Positions 15,571 through 26,000 of a DNA stretch of 64,000 bases are shown in pieces (positions within the stretch are counted from its first letter, which is position 1; every line of letters starts with the position of its first letter). Source of the stretch: Flammeovirgaceae bacterium. Its GTDB lineage: Bacteria > Bacteroidota > Bacteroidia > Cytophagales > Cyclobacteriaceae. The notes below the pieces were generated by a model. The model was not told where the DNA came from, ran no database searches, and saw only the letters and a list, made by a program, of their open reading frames with translations. A program made the translations under genes and the position numbers. The stretch lies in contig JAJTGQ010000072.1 of NCBI GenBank assembly GCA_021299455.1, positions 1 to 64,000 of the forward strand, given 5' to 3'.

Positions 15571-16395
15571 CTAAAAGGCGAAATGATAGCCCACACTTAT
15601 GTTTACCGGCAGCGGCTTTGTTAACCCTGTGACGGTACTGCTATTCTGCAGCGAGGTGAAATCCCGATCAAACTCAGAAGAGCGAAACGCTACCACCAAA
15701 CCAAAGAGCCAATAGTTGGTTGGAGTTCTCCGCGACTTCAATTGAACGCCCCCGCCCAATGAAAACCCATTATACAATTTATTATACTGAGATGCCCCAA
15801 TTATAGCTATTGCCGCATTATAGCCATAGATCAAATTAATATAGGGAGATACCCTGCCGTCAGGGGAGGTTTTCACTGTAACTCCACCATTGACGCCAAA
15901 GCCGGCTATTACATACCCACCGGCCAAAAACACCCCCAAGTATTTGCTGGGTAAAACGGTGAGGCGTGCACCAAAACCTCCGTAGTCTATACCAAGGCCT
16001 GCACCAAAACGAAAGTAAGAATATTCTGACTCAGAAAAGCCAGAAGGCTTACTTATAACTAGCTTATCCTCCTCTGCATATTTACTTCGGTTGGCAACGA
16101 CCACGTCTTTCGAAGCTGGGCGCAGCTTTATGTCTCTAATATATATCTGTATCCCAAACTCGTTTAAAAACCGCGCAACGGAAACTTTTTTTTGATACTC
16201 TATTTCACTTAAAAACGTGACCGAATAAATTTCGGTAAGGTTGAAGCTCCCAGCCTCGGTAAACAAAGACCGGCCTGAAACATTAACAATATCCGTACTA
16301 ACACGTGTACTATCAACCAATTTAATCAATGTTGTTTGACCGCGTAATTCCAGATTGCTAATGAATACGCAAACAAGCAACATGGCCAGCCTCAT
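15571..16395 (-). CDS. Predicted outer-membrane beta-barrel protein (unrecognised family)
   Basis: A Sec signal peptide (MRLAMLLVCVFISNLELRGQ) is followed by a short N-terminal domain (LIKLVDSTRVSTDIVNVSGRSLFTEAG). A C-terminal region of alternating aromatic/Gly strands ends in NISVGYHFAF, with the terminal aromatic typical of outer-membrane barrels. The ATG at the signal peptide is preferred over the GTG start of the ORF track. It is convergent with the hydrolase gene and divergent from purL. The N-terminal domain (TLIKLVDSTRV...EIYSVTF) resembles a small module that precedes barrels in other Bacteroidota proteins. The function is unknown. Confidence 0.7.
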   Translation of the reverse strand: MRLAMLLVCVFISNLELRGQTTLIKLVDSTRVSTDIVNVSGRSLFTEAGSFNLTEIYSVTFLSEIEYQKKVSVARFLNEFGIQIYIRDIKLRPASKDVVVANRSKYAEEDKLVISKPSGFSESEYSYFRFGAGLGIDYGGFGARLTVLPSKYLGVFLAGGYVIAGFGVNGGVTVKTSPDGRVSPYINLIYGYNAAIAIIGASQYNKLYNGFSLGGGVQLKSRRTPTNYWLFGLVVAFRSSEFDRDFTSLQNSSTVTGLTKPLPVNISVGYHFAF

Positions 16396-16483
16396 TAATT
16401 CCCTATCCCAGTCCCTTAAATAAAAACTCATAAATGACACAGTAAAGGCTTCAAAAATAACTAGAATAATCCATCTATAAGCC

Positions 16484-16491
16484 TAAATTTG
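16484..16491 (+). promoter_or_regulatory. Candidate -7 box (TAAATTTG) of purL
   Basis: TAAATTTG matches the Bacteroidota TAnnTTTG -7 consensus and ends 16 bases before the purL ATG, implying a leader of about 10 bases. No strong -33 TTTG is seen at the usual distance. Confidence 0.35.
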
Positions 16492-16507
16492 CGCTTTCAA
16501 AAAGCAA

Positions 16508-19500
16508 ATGATTGTATTCTTTCGCTCATCATCCAATGTGATTTATTCCGTTGGCCATACCTCTCCTTTTACAACGTCCGATTTCGAAAAATTAACCTGG
16601 CTGTTTGGTGGTGCCAAACCACTTATTGACAAATCACTAAACGGAAAATTCATCGGTCCAAGAAAAGAAATGATCACCCCTTGGAGCACTAATGCGGTAG
16701 AGATCACGCAAACCATGGGTATTTCTGGCATCGAGCGAATCGAAGAGTTCTTCGAGTCAACTTCAGTTGTACCAACCTATGACCGGATGTTGCAACACTT
16801 ATACGAAACACTGGATCAGGAAATATTCACCATTCACCACACACCCGAGCCGATTCTCGAAATTAACGACATCAAAAAATACAGCGAAGAAGAAGGACTA
16901 GCCTTAAGCGAAGAAGAAATAGAATACTTGAAAGATGTCAGCTTTAAATTAGGAAGAAAATTGACCGATAGCGAAGTGTTTGGCTTTTCACAAGTCAACT
17001 CGGAGCACTGTCGCCACAAGATATTCAATGGAACTTTTATTATTGATGGTGAGGAGAAAAAATCAACACTCTTTCAACTGATCAAAAAGACATCGAAAGA
17101 AAACCCAAACTACATCGTATCTGCTTACAAAGACAATGTAGCCTTTATCAAAGGTCCAAGGATCGAGCAGTTCGCTCCTACCCAACAAGATATTCCAGAT
17201 TATTTTGCCATCACCGATTTTGATTCTGTCATTTCTCTAAAGGCCGAGACTCATAACTTCCCAACAACAGTGGAACCATTTAATGGAGCAGCAACCGGAT
17301 CAGGAGGAGAAATTCGCGATCGACTTGCTGGAGGTAAAGGCTCGTTGCCGCTAGCTGGAACAGCTGTATATATGACTTCCTACTCGCGACTAGAAGTAAA
17401 CAGAAGTTGGGAAAAGAATTTATCACCCAGAAATTGGCTCTACCAAACGCCCGCTGAAATTTTGATCAAAGCCTCTGACGGAGCCAGTGATTTCGGAAAT
17501 AAGTTTGGGCAACCACTGATCTGCGGAAGCTTGCTGACTTTTGAGCATATCGAAAACAATAAAAAATTTGGTTACGACAAAGTGATCATGCAGGCGGGTG
17601 GTATTGGCTTTGGAAAAGAAAAAGATAGCCAAAAAGAACACTTGCAAGCGGGCGATCAAATTGTGATGATGGGTGGTGATAACTATCGAATCGGCATGGG
17701 AGGGGCTGCTGTATCATCTGTTACCACGGGACAGTTTGCCAACGCACTCGAGCTAAATGCAATTCAGCGTTCCAATCCGGAAATGCAAAAGCGTGTGATG
17801 AATGCGATTCGCGCGATGGTAGAGTCTGACAATAATCCGATCGTATCCATTCACGACCATGGAGCAGGAGGGCACTTAAATTGTTTCTCTGAGCTACTAG
17901 AAGAAACAGGAGGCACCATTGAAGTCGACAAAATTCCAGTGGGAGATCCAACTCTTTCCTCGAAGGAAATTATCAGCAACGAATCGCAAGAACGGATGGG
18001 AGTTGCCATTCACCAAAAAGATGTAGATGCACTGAAGCGGGTATCGGATCGCGAACGAGCTCCCATGTATGTAGTGGGCCATGCAACAGGTGATCATAAA
18101 TTTAAATTTGCCGGGGCTAACCATTCGATCAATCCGGTGGAATTGGAGATGAATCATTTGTTTGGTTCTTCGCCAAAAACTATCCTTACTGACAAGACAA
18201 CAGCAGCTGATTTTTCTGATATCCTTTACGATCCCACCAAGCTGCAATTTTATATTGAACAAGTTTTGCAATTAGAGGCCGTTGCCTGCAAAGACTGGTT
18301 GACCAACAAGGTAGATCGATCAGTATCTGGGAAAGTAGCCACCCAGCAAACCTGTGGCCCCATTCAACTTCCGTTGAACAATGTGTCAGTAATGGCGTTG
18401 GATTTTTTGAGCAACAAAGGCATTGCAACTTCCATTGGACATGCACCCGTTGCTGCACTGGTTGACCCCGCCAAGGGAAGTAAATTGGCGATAGCAGAAG
18501 CATTGACTAATTTAGTTTGGGCACCACTAACACACGGACTTAAAGGCGTATCGCTTAGTGCGAATTGGATGTGGCCGGCAAAAAATGAAGGGGAAAATGC
18601 ACGCCTCTATCAAGCGGTGGATGCCGTCAGTCAGTTTGCTTGTGCGTTGGGCATCAATATTCCTACAGGGAAAGATTCACTTTCAATGACACAAAAGTAT
18701 CCGAAAGGAGAAGTAGTATACGCACCCGGAACAGTTATCATTTCTGCAGTGGCAGAAGTCAGTGATATCCGCAAAACAATTTCGCCCGCATTGGAGCCAA
18801 TTGTAGGATCACAACTCATCTATGTTGATTTCTCAAAAGACGATTTCAAATTGGGAGGCAGTAGTTTTGGTCAGGTGGCAAATCAACTTGGCAAGGAAGC
18901 CCCTACCGTTAAAGATGATGCCTATTTCATCAGGGCATTTGAAACAATTCAGGCATTGATTGATGAGCACCTAGTTCTTGCCGGACATGATATTTCTTCA
19001 GGCGGATTGATCACAACGCTGTTAGAAATGTGTTTTCCTACTTTGAACAGCGGTATTGATTTAAACGTTGACACACTTGGAAATGATTTAATAAAAATAC
19101 TTTTTTCTGAGAACCCAGGAGTTGTCATTCAAGTTAACTCTGAGCAAGTATTACAAGTCTTAAAAAATCAAAACTTAAGGTACTACATCATTGGTACTTT
19201 GACCAACGACTACCAACTGACTATCTCAACTTCAACATTAAACCCCGATAGCTATCGGGGTCAACATTCAACATTCAACATTTCCGAATTAAGAGATACC
19301 TGGTTCCACACCTCCTACTTGCTTGATAAAATCCAACGGCCAAAAGGTCACGCTGAAAAGAGGAAAGCGAATTTTAAAAAGCAACCACTCTCCTACCAAT
19401 TTCAATCGGGTTTCGATGGGAAGTTCTCAACCTATGGAGTCGATCCCAAACGAAGAACCCCATCTGGTATAAAAGCAGCGATCATCAGAGAGAAGGGAGT

Positions 19501-20224
19501 GAACGGAGATCGCGAAATGGCCTACGCACTTTACTTGGCTGGCTTTGATGTGAAAGACGTCCACATGACCGATCTTGTAGCAGGCAGGGAAGATTTAAGT
19601 GGCGTGAACATGATTGTGTTTGTGGGTGGCTTCTCAAATTCCGATGTGCTAGGTTCAGCGAAAGGTTGGGCGGGTTCATTCTTGTACAATCCGAAAGCAA
19701 AAGCTGCATTAGACAATTTCTATGCGCGACCTGATACATTGAGTTTAGGTGTGTGTAATGGTTGTCAGTTAATGATGGAATTAGGATTGGTCTATCGTGA
19801 AATGCCAATGGCCGATCATCCTAAAATGCATCACAACGGTTCCGGTAAATTCGAATCAACCTTTATTACGATCAGCATACCAAAAAACAATTCAGTTATG
19901 CTCTCCAGCTATGAAGGCGCACAACTTGGTGTTTGGCTGGCGCATGGCGAAGGGATGTTCAAATTAAAAAACCAATCCAACTATAAGATTGGCGCAACCT
20001 TTACCTATCCCGAGTATCCGGGTAATCCAAATGATAGTGAACACTCAGTTGCTTCTTTGTATTCGACAAACGGAAGACATCTGGCAATCATGCCACATAT
20101 TGAGCGCAGTTTATTTCCCTGGAACTGGCCTTACTATCCTACGGACAGAAAACAACAAGACGAAATTTCACCTTGGTTTGAGGCTTTTGTAAATGCTAGA
20201 AAGTGGGTGGAGAAAAAAGTATAA
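16508..20224 (+). CDS. purL: Phosphoribosylformylglycinamidine synthase (large, single-chain PurL)
   Basis: This enzyme makes FGAM from FGAR, ATP and glutamine, the fourth step of purine synthesis. The 1238-residue chain has the fused organisation of the long form: an N-terminal PurS-like domain, a linker with SQVNSEHCRHKIF, two AIR-synthase-like halves (SLKAETHNFPTTVEPFNGA; GGDNYRIGMGG; AGHDISSGGL) and a C-terminal class I amidotransferase. The amidotransferase nucleophile is Cys1083 in LGVCNGCQ, and the catalytic His lies in MPHIERSLFPW. About residues 905-925 (TSTLNPDSYRGQHSTFNISE) derive from a palindromic repeat inserted in the linker before the amidotransferase; the frame is kept. It is convergent with addB, ten bases away. 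Confidence 0.97.
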   Translation: MIVFFRSSSNVIYSVGHTSPFTTSDFEKLTWLFGGAKPLIDKSLNGKFIGPRKEMITPWSTNAVEITQTMGISGIERIEEFFESTSVVPTYDRMLQHLYETLDQEIFTIHHTPEPILEINDIKKYSEEEGLALSEEEIEYLKDVSFKLGRKLTDSEVFGFSQVNSEHCRHKIFNGTFIIDGEEKKSTLFQLIKKTSKENPNYIVSAYKDNVAFIKGPRIEQFAPTQQDIPDYFAITDFDSVISLKAETHNFPTTVEPFNGAATGSGGEIRDRLAGGKGSLPLAGTAVYMTSYSRLEVNRSWEKNLSPRNWLYQTPAEILIKASDGASDFGNKFGQPLICGSLLTFEHIENNKKFGYDKVIMQAGGIGFGKEKDSQKEHLQAGDQIVMMGGDNYRIGMGGAAVSSVTTGQFANALELNAIQRSNPEMQKRVMNAIRAMVESDNNPIVSIHDHGAGGHLNCFSELLEETGGTIEVDKIPVGDPTLSSKEIISNESQERMGVAIHQKDVDALKRVSDRERAPMYVVGHATGDHKFKFAGANHSINPVELEMNHLFGSSPKTILTDKTTAADFSDILYDPTKLQFYIEQVLQLEAVACKDWLTNKVDRSVSGKVATQQTCGPIQLPLNNVSVMALDFLSNKGIATSIGHAPVAALVDPAKGSKLAIAEALTNLVWAPLTHGLKGVSLSANWMWPAKNEGENARLYQAVDAVSQFACALGINIPTGKDSLSMTQKYPKGEVVYAPGTVIISAVAEVSDIRKTISPALEPIVGSQLIYVDFSKDDFKLGGSSFGQVANQLGKEAPTVKDDAYFIRAFETIQALIDEHLVLAGHDISSGGLITTLLEMCFPTLNSGIDLNVDTLGNDLIKILFSENPGVVIQVNSEQVLQVLKNQNLRYYIIGTLTNDYQLTISTSTLNPDSYRGQHSTFNISELRDTWFHTSYLLDKIQRPKGHAEKRKANFKKQPLSYQFQSGFDGKFSTYGVDPKRRTPSGIKAAIIREKGVNGDREMAYALYLAGFDVKDVHMTDLVAGREDLSGVNMIVFVGGFSNSDVLGSAKGWAGSFLYNPKAKAALDNFYARPDTLSLGVCNGCQLMMELGLVYREMPMADHPKMHHNGSGKFESTFITISIPKNNSVMLSSYEGAQLGVWLAHGEGMFKLKNQSNYKIGATFTYPEYPGNPNDSEHSVASLYSTNGRHLAIMPHIERSLFPWNWPYYPTDRKQQDEISPWFEAFVNARKWVEKKV
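19232..19281. repeat. Palindromic repeat inserted in the purL coding sequence
   Basis: A perfect 18-bp palindrome, CCCCGATAGCTATCGGGG (19243-19260), is flanked by copies of the 7-mer TCAACAT: one on the left (19232-19238) and three in tandem on the right (19261-19281). This composition is typical of intergenic repeats in this phylum but is translated here. It sits in the linker between the synthetase and amidotransferase domains, where extra residues are tolerated. Confidence 0.7.
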
Positions 20225-20233
20225 ATTCTGAAT

Positions 20234-23047
20234 CTACCTGCCACAAATTTCTTTGTAAGAACAATACTCGCATGTCTTAATTTTTCTTGTTTGGTCAAAT
20301 GGTTGTTTGGGGTCAAATAATTCAGTTAACAAAACAACGAGGCTATTTTCAAATTCCGGCAGGAGATATTTGACATCCTGGATAGACTCACCTTTCAAGT
20401 TGAGGCCATATTCAAACTGGTCATTGAAAATCTCTTTTCTGTTGATGAGGCCCGGTTGAAGTTTAACTTTTGAATTTCCCTTCACCCGATCGTATACCCA
20501 GGAATAAAACAGCGCTTGAAAAGCCGCTTTGTTTCTCTTATCGTCATCACGATCAAACAAAGAAGTAATTGAGCTAAAGGAATTCTCGTCCTTTCCAGTT
20601 TTATAGTCTATGATACGGACAACATCTTCCTTTCGATCCACACGATCTATCTTGCCACCCAGTAGAATAGTCAGTTTCTCATTAATAGGAAAAGAGGTCT
20701 TAAAATCTTCCTGTTCCAGCATGTCGATAAAAAAAGGCGCATAGAGTTCATCTTTTCTCAACACGTGATCGGCCATCTTCTTCACCATCTCGTTGACCAC
20801 TAATTGTTGCCCTTGGTATTCTACTTTCTTTTTGTCGTTTAACTTAAAGTGCTTTCGATAGGCTCGTTCAACGAGCAGGTCTAACTTTTTAGGTAAATCA
20901 TTGAAATGTTCTGCACCTACCTCACCTACCTCACCTACCTCCCCTATCTCATCATTTGATTTCAAATCCGAATAGAAAAACTGCATCACGTCATGAAACA
21001 GATTACCAAAAATGCGGGCATCAGCTTCCTCTTCGACCTCTTTCTCTTCTTTCAATCCAATCAAGTTATTGAAATAGAATTTCAGGCGGCATTCCAAATA
21101 CACATTCAGCGCTGATGGAGTCAGTTCTTTGGTCACATATCGTTGCAATTTCTCCATCACGTTTAAGCCCTTCTGTAAAGTGATTGTAGATGGCTGACGT
21201 AAAGAGATAGAACTGTATAAAATCTTTTTTGTGTAGGGCCATTGAGCCTCATAGATGATCTGATATAAGTAACGACTCATCTCTCCGCTGCCGAGTACAT
21301 CAGGTTCGGTATTGTAGTATAGACTCACTTGCTCACTCCGCTGCAATAGTCGGTAAAACAAATAACCGTACATGGCGTCTTGGTGGGTATAAGTGGGTAA
21401 TCCATACGCCTTCCTAATAGAATGCGGTAGATAAGAGCCTTGGCGTGGTGCGGCTGGCCATAAGCCCTCATTCAATGACAACACATGTACGTGTTTAAAA
21501 TCTAAATTGCGTGTCTCCAACACACCCATAATTTGAATTCCCTTCAATGGCTCTCCGCTAAACGGAATCTTCTCAGATCGGGCGATCTGCCTAAATAGCT
21601 TTTGAAGCATAGCCAACTCCATTGGCTCATCCGCAGCGAGTTCTTGCAGTTTTGTCAAAATACGATGAAAGTAAAATGCAAACTCTTTATCCAACATTCC
21701 ATTGGATGGAGCAGTGGCAAAAAGAGTAATCACGTCAAGTAAATAGGGAATGAAATCGCCCTCATTCACTATTCTAAAAATCGATGCAAGCACTGTTCCC
21801 TCTCCTTCAAAAACATGTTCATCCAGGTGCACTTGATTACGACTCGTAATAAACTTTTTCAACGCGGCAACTTCTCCCCCAGCCATTGAATTGAGGTAGG
21901 GATGGTTAAGAACAGCCATTACACCTTTAAAATAAAATTCCTCTTTTCTTTTTGTTCGATGGAGGTCAAACAAAAAATCAATGAGCGAAAAGTAGGGTGT
22001 ACTTATCAGCGGGAAGCCCATCGTTACATTGATTGATGAAATCGCAGATGGCAGCGAATATAAAAGAGGCATTAGCAAAGTCTCATCTGGCAACACAATT
22101 ACGTGACTTCTTTCTTTATCAAGAGTACCTTGATCCACTAATTGTTGGGCTAATAATTTTGGTTGCCCGGCTTTCTGCGGTACACCATAAATGTTAATTT
22201 GCTTTCTTGATGAAAAATGGGAAGCTGGTCGTTCACTAAATGTTTTGCCCAACACCGGATGCTTACGATATAAGCGAAAGAAAGCGCCTGCTTCCCGATG
22301 TTCGGAAGAGACATAAAACTCATCTTCATCCCAGAACACTGAAGCATTTTGGTTTTCCACAAACCAGCACATCACCTTTTCCTCTGCAGTGGTCAACGCA
22401 TTGAATCCCGCGAATATCATCTGCTTTTCAGCCGGAGGAATCGCGTTTGTTGCGAACTGTTCAGCCACTATTCGATGAATCATCCCTGAGTAGGCAGTTC
22501 CATTCAGCAGAAGGGATTCCCTGAATTCTTTGTACACCGGATACAGATTTTTCCAAAGTGATAAAAATCGATTTCGTGTTTCCTCTGTGCTAAACTCCAC
22601 ACTCTGCCAAAAGTCTTTCAGGAATACTTTCTGTTCTTCCGTCAGGTAGTCAAAGTATTGATCGACCTCTTTCAGGTTGCTGATATCGCGAAACAAAAAC
22701 TCCGCATTGACCATGTATTTATCCAGTTCATCGAAATCACGCAGCAACATCTCTCCCCAATAGTAGAATTGATCTATCTTCTCATTACTGCCCGTTACTT
22801 TTTTAAAGGCTTGATAAAGCTTTACGATCGAAGTCAGTTTATCTACCTCTTGCAAAGTAGAATAACTGTTAATTAACTCTTCAATTGTGAGTATAGTTGG
22901 GCTCCATTTAGGGGAACTCAGATCCTTCGCCAACTCCTGTTTAAAATAAAGCGCAGCCCTTCTATTTGGAAAAACCACTTGGAGACGATCCCAATCCGGG
23001 TAATCTTTTTTAACGACATCAGCTATATCTTGTAAAAAACTCCTCAT
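20234..23047 (-). CDS. addB: AddB-like PD-(D/E)XK nuclease of a RecBCD-type recombination complex
   Basis: The 937-residue protein pairs with the UvrD-type helicase-nuclease encoded just upstream. The N-terminal half is an inactivated helicase-like region (VVFPNRRAALYFKQEL and later blocks) without a clear Walker A. The C-terminal ~300 residues form a RecB-family nuclease: FGNLFHDVMQFF, GGKIDRVDRKEDVVRIIDYKTGK. An iron-sulfur cluster is suggested by Cys in LECRLKFYF together with CEYCSYKEIC at the C terminus. This matches AddB of AddAB complexes that process double-strand ends. A 9-nt tandem repeat encodes GEVGEVGEV in a linker near residue 700. Its ATG is 4 bases after the addA stop, so the two are co-translated. 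Confidence 0.88.
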   Translation of the reverse strand: MRSFLQDIADVVKKDYPDWDRLQVVFPNRRAALYFKQELAKDLSSPKWSPTILTIEELINSYSTLQEVDKLTSIVKLYQAFKKVTGSNEKIDQFYYWGEMLLRDFDELDKYMVNAEFLFRDISNLKEVDQYFDYLTEEQKVFLKDFWQSVEFSTEETRNRFLSLWKNLYPVYKEFRESLLLNGTAYSGMIHRIVAEQFATNAIPPAEKQMIFAGFNALTTAEEKVMCWFVENQNASVFWDEDEFYVSSEHREAGAFFRLYRKHPVLGKTFSERPASHFSSRKQINIYGVPQKAGQPKLLAQQLVDQGTLDKERSHVIVLPDETLLMPLLYSLPSAISSINVTMGFPLISTPYFSLIDFLFDLHRTKRKEEFYFKGVMAVLNHPYLNSMAGGEVAALKKFITSRNQVHLDEHVFEGEGTVLASIFRIVNEGDFIPYLLDVITLFATAPSNGMLDKEFAFYFHRILTKLQELAADEPMELAMLQKLFRQIARSEKIPFSGEPLKGIQIMGVLETRNLDFKHVHVLSLNEGLWPAAPRQGSYLPHSIRKAYGLPTYTHQDAMYGYLFYRLLQRSEQVSLYYNTEPDVLGSGEMSRYLYQIIYEAQWPYTKKILYSSISLRQPSTITLQKGLNVMEKLQRYVTKELTPSALNVYLECRLKFYFNNLIGLKEEKEVEEEADARIFGNLFHDVMQFFYSDLKSNDEIGEVGEVGEVGAEHFNDLPKKLDLLVERAYRKHFKLNDKKKVEYQGQQLVVNEMVKKMADHVLRKDELYAPFFIDMLEQEDFKTSFPINEKLTILLGGKIDRVDRKEDVVRIIDYKTGKDENSFSSITSLFDRDDDKRNKAAFQALFYSWVYDRVKGNSKVKLQPGLINRKEIFNDQFEYGLNLKGESIQDVKYLLPEFENSLVVLLTELFDPKQPFDQTRKIKTCEYCSYKEICGR
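20915..20946. repeat. 9-nt tandem repeat in addB coding sequence
   Basis: About three and a half copies of a 9-base unit (CTACCTCAC on the plus strand) encode the tripeptide repeat GEV in a charged linker of AddB. Because the unit is a multiple of three, copy-number changes keep the frame. Confidence 0.65.
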
Positions 23048-23051
23048 GTGC

Positions 23052-26000
23052 TCATTTTACTTCCACCCACCTTCTTTCCTCGAAATAAATTAAATACCCA
23101 GTCACCTTTTTCCAGCCCATCTGAGTCAACAGGAGAATATAGTCTTTTACTTGTGCTTCGTCCTTGGGAGAAGGAACTCCAGTTTTATAGTCAACCACCC
23201 AAACTTGATCTCCTTTTATTGCAACTCTATCTATTCTCCGTTCCAATCCGTCCGTTGTAAACAGTGATGCCTCCATTTTGCAAGTAGCTGCTTCATCAAA
23301 GCAAGATTGCAAAACGGGAATATCAACAACCCAATTAATCAATTCTTCCAATTCCAATTTCTCGCTATCACTTATAGTTCCATTTAATCTCGCATTGGCA
23401 ATGACGGTAGAAACATCCTTTTTTGTTCTTAGTTGCGAGAGCAGGGTATGAAGAAAGATTCCATAATTAATTTTTTGCCTTTTCTCAGAGGGTGCAAAAA
23501 ACTCCATACCATTCGCCCGAACTTGCAAACGATCTCTCCAAGGCGTAACGGTGTAGCTTTTTAATGAGATCACGCCATCCATCTTCTCTTGGCTTTTACT
23601 GACGATGTCAATCTCCCCCATCTCTAAAGTATTTTTCTCATCCGACCAATTTGACTTTAAGATTGCACTTTGCTCAATGGCTTTGTAGGCAAGCTGGCCA
23701 ACATGAGATAGTTTTAGCTCTTTTTTCGGATCTATTTTTACTTCCGGAGCGAATGCTATCAGACCTAATTCGGCTCGAGTAAATGCAACATACAATAGGT
23801 TTAGGTTATCTAAATAAACCCTTCGCGTTTCCTCCCGATAGGCGTCTTTGAAAATAGTTTGCTCTAGCTTATTTACATAACGAACTGGAATAAATCCAGC
23901 GTCTGCAAAAAGTGGATGCTCTGATTTAAACCATAACAGCAATTCTTTGTTACTGTGCCCAAGTTCCCAATCTAAAAATGGAATGATCACATACTTAAAC
24001 TGAAGCCCCTTTGCTTTGTGAATGGTGATAATTTGTGCGGCATTCACTCCGCCTGCCACTTGAATTGATTTTTTTTGGCGATTTAACTCCCACCACTCTA
24101 AAAAGGAAGTTACGTCACTCCTTTCTCTCTGCGAAAACTCTTGAATAATATCCTGGAATGACTGGACATAAACTATCTCTTCTGTGACGTTGCCTAAGTT
24201 GAAAATTTGAATCAGATTCTCCACCATTTCAAACAATGGAAGAGCTGATAACTTGTCGCGTTGGTGTAGAAAAGAGGTCGGAACCCATTTACCTAGTGAT
24301 TTTGTCTTTGAGTCTGAAAATAGTTCATCCAACTCGCTGAAAGCCTGCACTGGCCACAACTTTTGATATTCATAAGCCAAGTGCGCACGGGCAATCTGAT
24401 GGTCCGCGTTGCTGATGATCCTCAACGCATTGAGCAATACTTGCACACAGGACGCACGATCTACCATCAATGATTCATTGGACACTACGTCATACTGATA
24501 GTTCTTCTTCGCATTTGAAGAGGTGCGATACTCCATGAACCGACTGGCAATCAATTTCCCTTCTCGATTATCACGAACTATTAAAGCAATATCCTTGATT
24601 GCAACACCCTTTTCCTGCAGTTCTTCGACTTGTAACGGAAGGCGTCTCAAAGAAATTTCTTCAAATGAAACGTCAATTTCAGATTCTAAAAATTGAATCT
24701 TTACATAGCCTTTGTCAGGATCAACAAACGTTTTCTGTTGTACCTGCTTATAAGCTTCCTGAGGAAATGAACTCTCTGAGAGAGTAGCTATTAGTTGGGA
24801 GGCTGTCTCAAAAAGAGCGTTGTTGAAAGATACAATATTGCCATTGCTGCGATAATTGGTGTCTAAATCTTTAGTAGTCGTGAGCACATCGCTGATATCA
24901 TTCTTCAACTGATTTTGCAAAATAGAAAGATCACCACCGCGCCAGCGATAAATAGATTGTTTGATGTCCCCTACGATCAGACTTGAATAGTTCTGAGCGA
25001 TGCCGTTCTGGATCAATGGAAGCAAATTTTTCCATTGCAGACCAGACGTATCCTGAAACTCATCTAACAAAAAATGACGATAGAATGAGCCGACCTTCTC
25101 GTAAATGAACGAAGCATCTTGCTCTTGCATCAGCTTATTCAAAAACTGGGGAGCATCAGAGAGCAACATTACATTTTCGTCACTCAGGTACTTTCGCTGA
25201 GTGCGTAGAATATCAGAAAGCAACCCAAATGAATACAAGTTTTTAACGACTTGATCAATAGACAAATAAACTTCTATATTTTGTTGGATAAAATCAACCA
25301 ACTTTGCAAGATCAGGCTGCCACTTAGATCGTGCCATTAATTGGACCAACGCAAGATTCTTTGATGACTTGTGCCCCCACTTTTCAGGATCGCCAATGAC
25401 ATCCGCAACCGTATTGGAAGGAAGAACTACTTCCTTGGACAGCTTTCTAATATACGAGTACAGTCCTTTAGATTTGCCTGTGAAGTCATCGGGGACTAAT
25501 CGACTCTTTTCAAACTCCGCCATTAACTCTTTCGCTGTTTCGCTGACAGTCCGCTCTATAGAATACTTTTTCTCATTCAACCTTTTTCGAAACGTCTTGA
25601 AAAATGCTTTGTCATCCGTTACCTGTAGAACACCTTCCTCAATTAGCTTAAATTCCTCTTTCTCAATTAGCTTCGCAAAGTTGAGCAGCGCTTTTCGCAC
25701 ATCCCAGTCTTTTCCATCGACCAGTTTATCCATCGAGAAATCAATAACCCAGCCACGCAATTCAACATTGTCGCTTAATTGTGCCATTAGCAACGCGATC
25801 ACTTCTTCTTGAACAGCAGCATTGTCTACTTCCAGTCGGAAATTGCCTAATAATCCTGTTTCTCGAGTAAACGAGCGAATGATCCGTTGAAAAAATGCAT
25901 CAATGGTGTTAATCGAAAATTCAGAATAATGGTGCAAAAGAAAATCAAGAATCTCCTTGCTTTTCTTACGCAAATCGATTGGCGTTAACCAAATACCCGC

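Noticed and set aside
20915-20946. Short tandem repeats as a CRISPR array
   Set aside because: The units are only 9 bases, contiguous without spacers, and encode a simple peptide repeat. No array was seen in the window.
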